From JAJDOD01 sp050299835 (lineage in GTDB: Bacteria; Pseudomonadota; Alphaproteobacteria; Rhodobacterales; Rhodobacteraceae): a stretch of 64,000 nucleotides of DNA. The DNA lies in contig JBNKWP010000009.1 of NCBI GenBank assembly GCA_050299835.1, positions 62,001-126,000 on the forward strand, in the 5' to 3' direction. Under the pieces are notes generated by a model. The model had not been told where the DNA came from. It saw only the letters and a program-made list of their open reading frames with translations, and did not search any database. Positions 39,809-48,680 of the stretch are shown here, in pieces (within the stretch, counting starts at the first letter, position 1; each line of letters opens with the position of its first letter). The position numbers and the translations under genes were made by a program.

Positions 39809-42637
39809 ATGTCCCAGACACAAGGCCGCGTGACTGCGGTCCTCGGACCGACAAACACCGGCAAGACCCATTATGCCATCGAGAGGATGCTGGCGCACCG
39901 CACCGGTGTGATCGGCCTGCCGCTCAGGTTGTTGGCGCGCGAGGTCTATGACCGCATCGTCTCGGTGCGCGGACCGTCGGTCGTCGCGCTCTTGACAGGA
40001 GAGGAGCGCATCGTGCCGCCACGCACGCAGTATTGGGTCTGCACGACGGAGGCGATGCCCAACGGCATGGGTGTCGATTTCCTCGCCGTCGATGAAATCC
40101 AGCTCTGCGCCGACCCGGAACGCGGTCATGTCTTCACCGAAAGGTTGCTCAACGCGCGCGGACTGCACGAAACCGTCTTCATGGGCTCCGACACCATGCG
40201 GGGCACCATCGCCGCGCTGGTGCCCGAGGCGCAGTTCCAGCGGCGCGAACGGTTTTCCACTCTGGCCTACACCGGCTCGAAGAAGATCAGCCGGATGACG
40301 CCACGCGCGGCGCTGGTCGGATTTTCGGTGGAGAATGTCTATGCCATTGCCGAACTGCTCCGCCGCCAGAAAGGGGGAGCTGCCGTGGTCATGGGCGCGC
40401 TTTCGCCGCGCACCCGCAACGCGCAGGTGGACATGTACCAGAACGGCGATGTCGATTACCTCGTCGCGACCGATGCCATCGGCATGGGGCTTAACCTCGA
40501 CATCAATCACGTCGCGTTTTCCGGCCTGCGCAAGTTCGACGGGCGCCGGATGCGCGAGCTTCAGCCGAACGAATTGGCACAGATCGCCGGGCGGGCCGGG
40601 CGGTATCAGAAAGACGGCACTTTTGGCGTCACAGGTGAAGCTGCGCCGCTGGAGCCACGCGTGGTTGAGGCGATCACCTCTCACAGCTTCACACCGCTGA
40701 AGAAGCTGCAATGGCGGAATTCGACGCTCGAATTCGGCAGCATCGACCGCCTCGTCGCCTCACTCGAAGCGCCGCCAACGCTTGAACACGTCGTCCGGGC
40801 GCGTGAAGCCGATGACCTGATCGCCCTTAAGACGCTGGGCGAAGACGTGGAAACCCGCGCCCGCGCCAGCGATGGACCGTCGGTGCGGCTGCTCTGGGAC
40901 GTCTGCCGCATCCCCGATTTCCGGGGCATCAGCCACCAGGAACATGCAAGCCTGCTGACAGCCATTTTCGGCTTTCTGCATGAGCACGGAGAGGTGCCCG
41001 AAGACTGGCTCGCGCGACAAATCAAGCGCATCGACCGGAACGATGGCGACATTGATGCGCTGTCCAAACGTCTCGCTTTCGTCCGGACCTGGACCTATGT
41101 CGCCCAACGCAAGGGGTGGACGCGGGACGAAGACCATTGGCGTGACGCCACTCGCGCTGTAGAAGACCGCCTGTCGGACGCGCTGCATGACGCGCTGACG
41201 CAAAGATTTGTCGACCGGCGGACCAGCGTGCTGCTTCGCCGGTTGAAACAGAAGGAGGCTCTCGTGGCCGAAGTGAATGACAAGGGCGAAGTGACCATCG
41301 AAGGTCAGTTTGCGGGCCGGCTGGAAGGGTTCCGCTTCCACCAGGATGCCAGTGCGACCGGGGACGAGGCGAAAACACTAAAGGCCGCTGCCACCGCAGC
41401 CCTGCAGCCCGAATTTCACCTGCGCGCGGATCGCTTTTATAACGCGCCCGACACGGAGATGGATTTCACCGAGCAAGGCGGCTTGATGTGGGGCGAACAC
41501 GCGATCGGCAAACTGGTGGCGGGCGATGACCCGATGAAACCCCGCGCGGTGGCTTTCGTGGATGAGGAAGCGGGGCAAGACGTCGCCGACAAGGTTCAGC
41601 GACGCCTGCAGCATTTCATCGACCGCAAGGTCGCGGCACTGTTCGAACCGCTCATGGAAATCCAAAGGGATGAAACTCTGACAGGCCTTGCCCGGGGCTT
41701 CGCCTTCCGCATGGTCGAGGCCATGGGCGTGATCGACCGGCGCGATGTGGCGCAGGACGTGAAGAGCCTCGATCAGGACGCACGCGGTCAATTGCGCAAG
41801 CACGGCATCCGCTTCGGTCAGTTCACGGTCTTCATGCAGGCGCTGCTGAAACCCGCGCCGACCCGGCTTCGCCTGGTGCTTTGGTCGCTGGCCAACGGCG
41901 CGGACGAGTTCCCCGAAAGCCCGCCGCCAGGTCTTGTGACAATCCCGCATATCAAGGAGATCGCCAGCGAGATCTACCTGATGTCGGGCTACAAGCCTGC
42001 CGGCGACCGCGCGATCCGCATCGACATGCTGGAACGCCTTGCCGACCTCTTGCGCTCCGAAGACAGCCGTGGCGGGTTCGAGGCGAACCCCGACATGCTG
42101 TCGATCACCGGCATGACGCTGGAACAATTCGCCAATCTGATGGAGGGGCTGGGCTACAAGGCCGAGCGCGGGGAACGGGAAAAGCCGCTGCCCGCGGATG
42201 CGGGCGCCGGCGCGGCGGAACCGCAGGCGGCTGATGACACCGCCGAGCGGCCGAATGACGAGGGTGAAGTTTCAGTCGCCGAGACTGCACAGGCACCCGA
42301 AACCGGGGAAACGGCGGCTTCCGACGGGTCCGCCACTTCCGACGTCACGAATGGCGAGACGAAGGCCGGCGAAATCGCGGAAGCCCCCGTGGAGGAGGAC
42401 CGGACCGAGGTCTTCTACACCTTCACCTGGGGCGGCAACCGTGGCGGCAATCAGCAGCAGCGTCGCGGCAAGCCGCAGGGCAAGCGCGATGGCAAGCCGA
42501 AAGGCAAGGGAAAGCCGCAGCGCGACGGCGGCAACAAGCCCCGCAGCTTTGAAGCGCGGCCCCAGAAGAAAGACAAGATCGACCCCGACAACCCCTTTGC
42601 TCAGGCACTCATGGGGCTGAAGACCAAGGACGACTGA
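39809..42637 (+). CDS. SUV3-like superfamily II RNA helicase with basic tail
   Basis: 942 residues from ATG 39809 (MSQTQGRVTAVLGPTNTGKT). Walker A is GPTNTGKTHY and the DExx box reads DEIQL, like the DEIQ of mitochondrial SUV3; motif VI is QIAGRAGRYQKDGTFG. The region after the helicase core resembles the SUV3 C-terminal part. Residues 800-900 form an acidic Ala/Glu-rich linker. The last 60 residues are Lys/Arg/Gly/Gln-rich (RGKPQGKRDGKPKGKGKPQ), a likely RNA-binding tail. SUV3 unwinds RNA for degradosomes; here a role in RNA turnover is inferred. An S4 RNA-binding gene follows after 22 bases. Confidence 0.92.
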   Translation: MSQTQGRVTAVLGPTNTGKTHYAIERMLAHRTGVIGLPLRLLAREVYDRIVSVRGPSVVALLTGEERIVPPRTQYWVCTTEAMPNGMGVDFLAVDEIQLCADPERGHVFTERLLNARGLHETVFMGSDTMRGTIAALVPEAQFQRRERFSTLAYTGSKKISRMTPRAALVGFSVENVYAIAELLRRQKGGAAVVMGALSPRTRNAQVDMYQNGDVDYLVATDAIGMGLNLDINHVAFSGLRKFDGRRMRELQPNELAQIAGRAGRYQKDGTFGVTGEAAPLEPRVVEAITSHSFTPLKKLQWRNSTLEFGSIDRLVASLEAPPTLEHVVRAREADDLIALKTLGEDVETRARASDGPSVRLLWDVCRIPDFRGISHQEHASLLTAIFGFLHEHGEVPEDWLARQIKRIDRNDGDIDALSKRLAFVRTWTYVAQRKGWTRDEDHWRDATRAVEDRLSDALHDALTQRFVDRRTSVLLRRLKQKEALVAEVNDKGEVTIEGQFAGRLEGFRFHQDASATGDEAKTLKAAATAALQPEFHLRADRFYNAPDTEMDFTEQGGLMWGEHAIGKLVAGDDPMKPRAVAFVDEEAGQDVADKVQRRLQHFIDRKVAALFEPLMEIQRDETLTGLARGFAFRMVEAMGVIDRRDVAQDVKSLDQDARGQLRKHGIRFGQFTVFMQALLKPAPTRLRLVLWSLANGADEFPESPPPGLVTIPHIKEIASEIYLMSGYKPAGDRAIRIDMLERLADLLRSEDSRGGFEANPDMLSITGMTLEQFANLMEGLGYKAERGEREKPLPADAGAGAAEPQAADDTAERPNDEGEVSVAETAQAPETGETAASDGSATSDVTNGETKAGEIAEAPVEEDRTEVFYTFTWGGNRGGNQQQRRGKPQGKRDGKPKGKGKPQRDGGNKPRSFEARPQKKDKIDPDNPFAQALMGLKTKDD

Positions 42638-42659
42638 TGGGAGTGCTGCGGAGCCTGCT

Positions 42660-43028
42660 ATGAGCGACGACACCCAACGGCTCGATCAGTGGCTCTGGCA
42701 TGCGCGGTTCTTCAAAACGCGAAGTCTGGCGACGAAGTTGGTCACCGGCGGACATGTCCGCGTGGATGGCAACCGCGTCTCCAAGCCGGCTCACGCGCTG
42801 CGCATCGGTGTCACTCTCACCTTCCCGCAGGCAAAACGCATCCGCATCATCCGGGTCGAGTCGCTCGCCACTCGGCGCGGCCCCGCGCCGGAGGCCCAGT
42901 CGCTCTACACGGATCTCACGCCGGTCGAAGACAAGCTCCCGCCAAACCCGCGTTTCGAAGGAAAAGGTCGCCCCAGCGGGAAAGATCGTCGCAACGCCCG
43001 TCTTTCCGGGATGTCGCCGCTTGAATGA
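42660..43028 (+). CDS. S4-domain RNA-binding protein (Hsp15-like)
   Basis: 122 residues starting MSDDTQRLDQWLWHARFFKT. The S4 fold is clear: RLDQWLWHARFFKTRSLATK, then GGHVRVDGNRVSKPAHALRI. Hsp15/HslR-type proteins bind stalled 50S subunits bearing nascent chains. The C-terminus is basic and Pro/Arg-rich. It lies 22 bases downstream of the helicase gene and upstream of fdxA, likely in one transcript. Confidence 0.92.
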   Translation: MSDDTQRLDQWLWHARFFKTRSLATKLVTGGHVRVDGNRVSKPAHALRIGVTLTFPQAKRIRIIRVESLATRRGPAPEAQSLYTDLTPVEDKLPPNPRFEGKGRPSGKDRRNARLSGMSPLE

Positions 43029-43077
43029 CCCGGGAAGGCACGCTACCTCCCGGTGGCTGACCGATTGAGAGAACCGC

Positions 43078-43413
43078 ATGACCTATATCGTCAATGACAA
43101 CTGCATCGCCTGCAAATACACCGACTGCGTCGAGGTCTGCCCGGTGGACTGCTTTTATGAAGGCGAGAACATGCTGGTCATCCACCCCGACGAATGTATC
43201 GACTGTGGCGTCTGCGAGCCGGAATGTCCGGCTGACGCGATCCGCCCCGACACGGAGCCGGACATGGAGAAATGGGTGGAGTTCAACCGCAAGTACTCCG
43301 AACTGTGGCCGGTCATCATCACCAAGAAGGACCCTCTGCCCGATGCCGACGAGATGGACGGCAAGGAGGGAAAGATGGAGTTCTTCTCCGAAAATCCGGG
43401 CGAAGGCGGTTAG
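43078..43413 (+). CDS. fdxA: 7Fe ferredoxin
   Basis: 111 residues. The N-terminal MTYIVNDNCIACKYTDCVEV carries the [3Fe-4S] cysteines and ECIDCGVCEPECPADAIRPD those of the [4Fe-4S] cluster, with the shared CP motifs (VCPVDC, ECPA). The 50-residue C-terminal extension is acidic and typical of FdxA. It transfers electrons between unidentified partners in the cytoplasm. S4 protein, fdxA and carD are neighbours in many Rhodobacterales, as I recall; a short imperfect hairpin lies between the S4 gene and fdxA. Confidence 0.96.
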   Translation: MTYIVNDNCIACKYTDCVEVCPVDCFYEGENMLVIHPDECIDCGVCEPECPADAIRPDTEPDMEKWVEFNRKYSELWPVIITKKDPLPDADEMDGKEGKMEFFSENPGEGG

Positions 43414-43555
43414 ATTCGCGCGTCATTAGCCTCCCTGACCCAACGTCAAGGAGTGTTATAGACCCTTATTTTCTTGGCCGAATGAGCCGCAACTCACGTG
43501 TCGCCTTGGAATCGCCCTAATTTTTTGCTATATTTCTGTGACATAGGGCTGAATT

Positions 43556-43584
43556 GGACCGTGACGGTCCGGTTCCAAAACCGG
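43556..43584. promoter_or_regulatory. Overlapping palindromes in the carD upstream region
   Basis: GGACCGT (43556-43562) and ACGGTCC (43564-43570) flank a single G, forming a 15-base palindrome. It overlaps a second inverted repeat, CCGGTT (43569-43574) / AACCGG (43579-43584). They are about 90 bases before the carD start and just after an AT-rich stretch suitable for a promoter. Confidence 0.6.
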
Positions 43585-43673
43585 CAGGGCTGCTTCGACG
43601 GGAGGATACATTGTGTTCCCGGCGGGGCTTTCTTGTCGGAAGACAGTCTGCGGCTTAGTAGGGATGACGCTTG

Positions 43674-44183
43674 ATGAGCAAACCCAAGAAGATGGAATTT
43701 CGACCGAACGACTATGTGGTCTACCCGGCCCATGGCGTAGGTCAGATTATCTCGATTGAAGAACAGGAATTCGCCGGCCTCAAGCTGGAACTGTTCGTGA
43801 TCTCGTTCGAGAAAGACAAGATGACGCTTCGCGTGCCCACGAATAAGGCCGCCGAAGTCGGTATGCGCACCCTTTCCTCGCCGGACGTGGTGTCCAAGGC
43901 GATGACGACCTTGAAGGGCAGAGCCCGGGTCAAGAAGGCCATGTGGTCGCGCCGCGCGCAGGAATATGAACAGAAGATCAATTCGGGCGATCTGATCGCG
44001 ATTGCAGAAGTCGTCCGCGATCTGCACCGTGCAGACGATCAGCGCGAGCAAAGCTATTCTGAGCGTCAGCTCTATGAAGCTGCGCTTGAACGCCTCACCC
44101 GCGAGGTCGCGGCTGTCAACGGCGCGGATGAGCTTGATGCACAGCGCGAAGTGGGCGAGGTTCTGCTCAGCCGAGCTGCCTGA
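43674..44183 (+). CDS. carD: CarD/CdnL-family transcription regulator
   Basis: 169 residues from ATG 43674; a TTG lies one codon before it. The N-terminal RNAP-interaction domain reads FRPNDYVVYPAHGVGQIISI and ISFEKDKMTLRVPTNKA, typical of CarD_CdnL_TRCF domains. The C-terminal half is helical (KAMWSRRAQEYEQKINSGDL) and binds the upstream edge of the promoter bubble. CarD proteins bind the RNAP beta subunit and stabilise open complexes, chiefly at rRNA promoters. It is followed by a strong terminator. The 260 bases upstream, with palindromes, suggest dedicated regulation. Confidence 0.96.
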   Translation: MSKPKKMEFRPNDYVVYPAHGVGQIISIEEQEFAGLKLELFVISFEKDKMTLRVPTNKAAEVGMRTLSSPDVVSKAMTTLKGRARVKKAMWSRRAQEYEQKINSGDLIAIAEVVRDLHRADDQREQSYSERQLYEAALERLTREVAAVNGADELDAQREVGEVLLSRAA

Positions 44184-44202
44184 TTTCACTGAATAAATCC
44201 TG

Positions 44203-44234
44203 AAAAGCCGCGCCTTCGTTGCGCGGCTTTTTTT
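44203..44234 (+). terminator. Rho-independent terminator after carD
   Basis: AAAAGCCGCGC (44203-44213) pairs perfectly with GCGCGGCTTTT (44221-44231) around CTTCGTT and is followed by more T residues. It separates carD from the TPR-like gene. Confidence 0.95.
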
Positions 44235-44311
44235 ATTTTCTTCCGGTCTTCTGAAATTTTTCGCGGGCCTGACACGTATCTCCGGTACGACCCAACCAGA
44301 TGGAGGTTACC

Positions 44312-44851
44312 ATGAACCGCGCAATTATTCTTTCAGCACTTCTTTTGACCACTTCGACATTCACCGCATTTGCGGCTGGCGGCAGCAGCAGCACGCCGCC
44401 GAAGAAAACCCAGACCAGTTCCGAATGCACCGGCGGCCAGATATTCGACGCCAAGACCGAAACCTGCGTCGATGCCGACAAGCAGTCCTTCAACGACGAT
44501 CAGCGCTACAACGCCGTGCGAGAACTGGCCTATGCCGGGGCCTATGACCGTGCCGAAACCATCATCGCCAGCGCCGACCGGCCGGGCGATGCGCGCTTTC
44601 TGAATTACCGTGGCTTCATCCAGCGCAAGCAGGGCAACATGGAAGCCGCGATGATTTTCTACACTGCCGCCCTGACCAAGGACCCCGATCTTCTTCTTGC
44701 CCGTTCCTATATGGGACAGGGCCTTGTGGCCGATGGCAACATCGACGGTGCCAAGGCGCAACTGGTGGAAATCGCGTCTCGCGGCGGGCGTGATACCTGG
44801 GCCTTTGAAGCCCTGGAAATGGCCATCATCGGCCAACACAGCGACTACTGA
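44312..44851 (+). CDS. Secreted TPR-like protein
   Basis: 179 residues from ATG 44312, preceded by GGAGG six bases upstream; an in-frame ATG at 44300 is less likely. The signal peptide MNRAIILSALLLTTSTFTAFA is followed by a Ser/Thr/Pro-rich linker, two cysteines (SSECTGGQIFDAKTETC), and then helical TPR-like repeats (AYDRAETIIASADRPGDARF, FIQRKQGNMEAAMIFYTAAL, ARSYMGQGLVADGNIDGAKA). It probably acts as a periplasmic scaffold. Function unknown. It converges with the epimerase gene. Confidence 0.85.
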   Translation: MNRAIILSALLLTTSTFTAFAAGGSSSTPPKKTQTSSECTGGQIFDAKTETCVDADKQSFNDDQRYNAVRELAYAGAYDRAETIIASADRPGDARFLNYRGFIQRKQGNMEAAMIFYTAALTKDPDLLLARSYMGQGLVADGNIDGAKAQLVEIASRGGRDTWAFEALEMAIIGQHSDY

Positions 44852-44859
44852 TCCTTCAC

Positions 44860-44891
44860 CTGGGCGGGGCCGCTGCGGCGGCCTCGCCCAG
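44860..44891. terminator. Bidirectional hairpin between converging genes
   Basis: CTGGGCG (44860-44866) pairs with CGCCCAG (44885-44891), and inside it GGCCGC (44868-44873) pairs with GCGGCC (44878-44883). It lies just past the TPR-like gene and before the end of the opposing epimerase gene. No T-run follows on either strand. Confidence 0.55.
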
Positions 44892-44959
44892 AACAAGTGC
44901 GAACCCCTGTCCCGCGTTCATAGCGGTCGACGCGACCCGCGCGTATGTGTCGGCCAGAG

Positions 44960-45862
44960 TTACGCCAGCGTCGGGTCGTCCAGATACATGCGCCAGCTGT
45001 GCTTGGGCTCGAAACCGACCATCCGCTTCGCCTTCTCATTGGCGTAGAATGTATCGTTCTCTCCCATCTCCCGCCTAACCGGCACACCGTCATAGAAGTC
45101 GCGCAACAACTCCGGCGTCGTCGCGGCAACCGAGTGATCGTTGTTCGAGACGTTGAACACCTCATAGCCCAGCCCATCCGTCTTCAAACAACAATCGACC
45201 ATCTGGCCCAAATCGCGCGCGTCGATATAGGCGAAGATATTGCGCTCTCTCAGCCCCGGATCGGCGATGTAGGCGGGGAAGTTCTGCTTGTATTCGTGCG
45301 GCTCGATCACGTTGTTGATCCGCAGGCCGTAGATATCCGCACCGCTTCGCGCTTGAAAACTCCGCGCCGTGGCCTCGTTCACCACCTTCGACATGGCGTA
45401 GCTGTCCATCGGAAGCGTGGGATGGTCTTCGTCAATGGGAAGATACTCGGGTTTCTTCGGCCCATCCCAGAAACAGACACCATAGGTCGTCTCGGATGAC
45501 GCGAAGATGACCTTGCGCACCCCGGCCTTCAGCGCGGCGTCTATGACATTGTACGTGCCCATGACATTCGTGCGGTAACATTCGTTGTCACCGGTCACCA
45601 GAATGCGGGGAACGGCCGCAAAGTGGACCACGGCATCAAAGGAGGGCACGCCGGTGCCGGGCACCAGTTCGTCGAACCCCATATAGGACTGCATGACATC
45701 GTGCATGTGCCCCGGATCGGTGATGTCGGCGATTCTGTTCTCGACACCCGCCATGTCGAGCGGCACTTGGTCGACATTCAGAACCCGGTGCCCTTGCGCC
45801 ACCAGATAGGCGACCGCGTGTTTGCCAGCCTTGCCGGACCCGCCGGTAAACAAGATGCGCAT
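44960..45862 (-). CDS. NAD-dependent epimerase/dehydratase (extended SDR)
   Basis: 300 residues from ATG 45862. The Rossmann motif is MRILFTGGSGKAGKHAVAYL, the active-site pair is YAMSK (YxxxK) with the preceding Ser in VIFASSETTYG, and the C-terminal domain includes IDARDLGQMVDCCLK. This is an extended SDR like UDP-glucose 4-epimerases or uronate dehydrogenases. The substrate is unknown. The gene stands alone between convergent and same-strand neighbours, with 85 bases to the M16 gene. Confidence 0.88.
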   Translation of the reverse strand: MRILFTGGSGKAGKHAVAYLVAQGHRVLNVDQVPLDMAGVENRIADITDPGHMHDVMQSYMGFDELVPGTGVPSFDAVVHFAAVPRILVTGDNECYRTNVMGTYNVIDAALKAGVRKVIFASSETTYGVCFWDGPKKPEYLPIDEDHPTLPMDSYAMSKVVNEATARSFQARSGADIYGLRINNVIEPHEYKQNFPAYIADPGLRERNIFAYIDARDLGQMVDCCLKTDGLGYEVFNVSNNDHSVAATTPELLRDFYDGVPVRREMGENDTFYANEKAKRMVGFEPKHSWRMYLDDPTLA

Positions 45863-45947
45863 GGTTGGTTTCTCCCTCGTTCGATGTGCCGGTCTGCCCG
45901 GCATGGTTCAAATTCGATGTCGACGTTCGATTGCCTGGCGGCTCCCG

Positions 45948-47261
45948 TCAGTCGCTCGGCTCCAGATCGTCCGGCTGGCCAACGACGACAAATCGCAGAT
46001 CGTCCGGCTTATAGAGCCGCCGGGCAACCCGCTGAATATCCTCCAGCGTCACGGCTTCGATCATGCTGTTCCGCTTTTGGATATAGTCGGCCTTGCGCCC
46101 GTCCTGTTGCATCCCCACCAGTATCTGCGCGATTGACGCATTGCTGTCAAAACGCAGCGGGTAAGCGCCGGTGAGATAGGTCTTTGCCGCCTCAAGTTCT
46201 TCGGCGGTGATCCCTTCCTCGGCGACCAACGACCATTGCTGCTTCACCACCTCAATGGCCTCGGCCACCCGTTCATTGGCCGAGGCGAACTGACCCATGA
46301 CAAGATCGGCATGATCCGAATTCACAATTTGGGAGCCGATCCCGTATGTCAGACCCCGCTTGTTCCGAACTTCCAGGCTGAGACGGGATTGCAGACCAGA
46401 CCCACCGAAGACCTCATTCAGAACGAAGGCGGGGAAGAAATCCGGATCGTCGCGTGGCAAGCCACCATGCCCGAACAACACGACGGATTGCGGGACGTCG
46501 TGCGGCACAAGCGTAACCCCACCCGAAAAGCGCGTTTTGGCCGCATTCGGCAATGGTGCGCCCCCGCTCGGCAAGTCGCCGAGAAGCTCATCCATCAGGT
46601 TCGCCAGTTCCTCCGCCGAAATATCGCCTGCGGCACCGACGAAGACCCGGTCCGCGACCACCACGTCGTTGAATGCCTGGACCAGATCGTCGCGTGTCAG
46701 TGCAGCCACACTGTCCACCGTCCCGTCCGGGCTGCTGCCATAGGGATGATCCCCGAACACCTGGGCGTTGAAGGTCTGGCCTGCCATCACATAGGCGTTC
46801 GTCTCATCGGCGCGCAAAGTCGAAACGATCTGCCTGCGAACCCTGTCGATGGCCTCCTGGTCGAAACGGGGATCGGTCAGTGCGAGTTTGATTAGCGCAA
46901 TGGCCTCATCCCGGTTTTCGGTCAGGAACCGCGCGGAAATCGACAACGCATCCTGGGAAACACCAAACCTGATCGACGCCGCAAGGTCGTCGCGGGCAAT
47001 CGAAAAGGCCTGCGCATCAAGATCCCCCGCGCCCTCCTCAAGGGTCGCGGTCATCAGATTGATCGCACCGCGCTTGCCCGCCCGGTCAAGCGACGCGCCG
47101 CCCGTGAAGCGAAGCTCCAGAGCAGTGAAGGGCACCGCGCCCTCTTCGACGAGCCAGGCCTTGAACCCGCCCGGCGATGTCACTTCCTGAATCTCGGTCG
47201 CCGCGAATCCGGGCACCGCAAGACAGATCGCGATGGCAAAAGCCAGAACAGCGCGGATCAT
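45948..47261 (-). CDS. M16-family protein, inactive partner
   Basis: 437 residues with a signal peptide (MIRAVLAFAIAICLAVPGFA). The M16 fold is visible (FTALELRFTGGASLDRAGKR and GGSGLQSRLSLEVRNKRGLT), but the zinc motif HxxEH is absent at the expected point (GAINLMTATLEEGAGDLD). M16 enzymes often work as pairs of one catalytic and one non-catalytic subunit. Its ATG overlaps the stop of the catalytic gene (ATGA). Periplasmic peptide degradation is the likely role. Confidence 0.9.
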   Translation of the reverse strand: MIRAVLAFAIAICLAVPGFAATEIQEVTSPGGFKAWLVEEGAVPFTALELRFTGGASLDRAGKRGAINLMTATLEEGAGDLDAQAFSIARDDLAASIRFGVSQDALSISARFLTENRDEAIALIKLALTDPRFDQEAIDRVRRQIVSTLRADETNAYVMAGQTFNAQVFGDHPYGSSPDGTVDSVAALTRDDLVQAFNDVVVADRVFVGAAGDISAEELANLMDELLGDLPSGGAPLPNAAKTRFSGGVTLVPHDVPQSVVLFGHGGLPRDDPDFFPAFVLNEVFGGSGLQSRLSLEVRNKRGLTYGIGSQIVNSDHADLVMGQFASANERVAEAIEVVKQQWSLVAEEGITAEELEAAKTYLTGAYPLRFDSNASIAQILVGMQQDGRKADYIQKRNSMIEAVTLEDIQRVARRLYKPDDLRFVVVGQPDDLEPSD

Positions 47262-48598
47262 TGCGTAACCCCCTCCACGGCTCTGCGCGCAAAACCTGTC
47301 ACCGCCCGACGCCGGTCGAACAATCGGTGAGCTGCGGCGATGATGTCATCTTCGGTTACGGCCTGCAGGATGTCGGGCCAGGCCTCGATATCCTCGATGG
47401 TGAGGCCTGAAGCGAGCCCGGCACCGTAGCGGTTTGCGAGACCGTGAACATTGTCCAGCGCGTAGATTTCCGAGGCGCGGATCTGCGACTTGATACGGGC
47501 CAGCTTCTCCGGGTCGACCCCCTCTTCCAGGAACTCCGCAATCGCCGCGTCCAGATCGGCTTCCGCTTCCTCAAGCGAAACACCAGGCGCTGGAATGTTT
47601 ACGAGGCTGAAGACCGTAGGATCGAGTGACAGACCCCGGTACCAGGCGGTTGCGTGGACCGAGCTTTTGTCTTCATGCTGCAGCTTGGCGGCAAGGACCG
47701 AGGTGGTCTGCGACCCACCCAGAAGCTCCGCCAGCAGCGCCACTGCCGCTGCTTCTTCCTGCGCTCCGGCGTCGCGCTCGGGCGCAAGATATGTGCGCAG
47801 CACAAGATCCTCGCCGACAAGCGGATCGGAAAACTCAAGCCGCCGTTCCGCCAACTGCGGCGGTTCGGAGGGCCGGTCGCGTTCCTCGATGAAGGGATTT
47901 GGGGGAATGGTGCCGTAATATATTTCAGCAAGCCGCCTCACCTCTTCGGGGTCCGTATCGCCCGCGACAACCAGGATCGCGTTGTTCGGTCCGTAATGCG
48001 TCTTGTAGAAGCTCTCTGCGTCTTCCAGCGTCAACGCATGTGCCTCGTGCTTCCACCCGATCACCGGGACGGAATAGGGATGGTTGAGATACTGTGCCGC
48101 GCGCATCTGTTCGTTGAAAATGGCGATCGGCTTGTTCTCCACCCGCTGATTGCGTTCCTCGATGACCACATCGCGTTCGGTTCCGATGTCCTCGGGCTTC
48201 AGTCGAAGCCCATCCATCCGGCTCGCTTCCATCGACATGACCAACTCCAGCCGGTCTGACGCGATCCGTTGGAAATATCCGGTGTGATCGAAGGATGTGA
48301 AAGCGTTGTCGCTGCCGCCGTTCCGGTTGACCGTCTCCGACAACTCCTCCGCTTCCAGCTCGTCGGTGGCCTTGAACATCAGGTGCTCAAGGAAATGGGC
48401 GATGCCCGAAGCGCCAGGCGGTTCGTCCGCCGCCCCGGCCTTGTACCAGACCATATGGACGACGACAGGAGCGCGATGGTTTTCGATCACGACCACCTCC
48501 AAACCGTTGTCCAGTGTGAAATAGGTGGCTTCGGCGGCGCGGATCGGGCTGGGGCCCAAGGCGACAACGGCAAGCAGGGCCAGAGCGGCGGTCCGCAT
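47258..48598 (-). CDS. M16-family zinc peptidase, catalytic subunit
   Basis: About 446 residues from ATG 48598; an ATG two codons upstream is an alternative. The signal peptide MRTAALALLAVVALGPSPIRA precedes the M16 domain. The inverted zinc motif HFLEH is intact in GIAHFLEHLMFKATDELEAE, with the distal Glu in the downstream ENAFTSFDHT-type region. It cleaves peptides in the periplasm and is translated together with its inactive partner. It follows a DUF3035 lipoprotein gene 82 bases upstream in the same direction. Confidence 0.93.
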   Translation of the reverse strand: MRTAALALLAVVALGPSPIRAAEATYFTLDNGLEVVVIENHRAPVVVHMVWYKAGAADEPPGASGIAHFLEHLMFKATDELEAEELSETVNRNGGSDNAFTSFDHTGYFQRIASDRLELVMSMEASRMDGLRLKPEDIGTERDVVIEERNQRVENKPIAIFNEQMRAAQYLNHPYSVPVIGWKHEAHALTLEDAESFYKTHYGPNNAILVVAGDTDPEEVRRLAEIYYGTIPPNPFIEERDRPSEPPQLAERRLEFSDPLVGEDLVLRTYLAPERDAGAQEEAAAVALLAELLGGSQTTSVLAAKLQHEDKSSVHATAWYRGLSLDPTVFSLVNIPAPGVSLEEAEADLDAAIAEFLEEGVDPEKLARIKSQIRASEIYALDNVHGLANRYGAGLASGLTIEDIEAWPDILQAVTEDDIIAAAHRLFDRRRAVTGFARRAVEGVTQ

Positions 48599-48680
48599 GG
48601 GCATCCCTTTCAATTGGTTCCCGGAAGACATGTGCCCCAATCCGCACAGTTCAAGGCGTTGATCGCGCAGGCTTGAGCGG

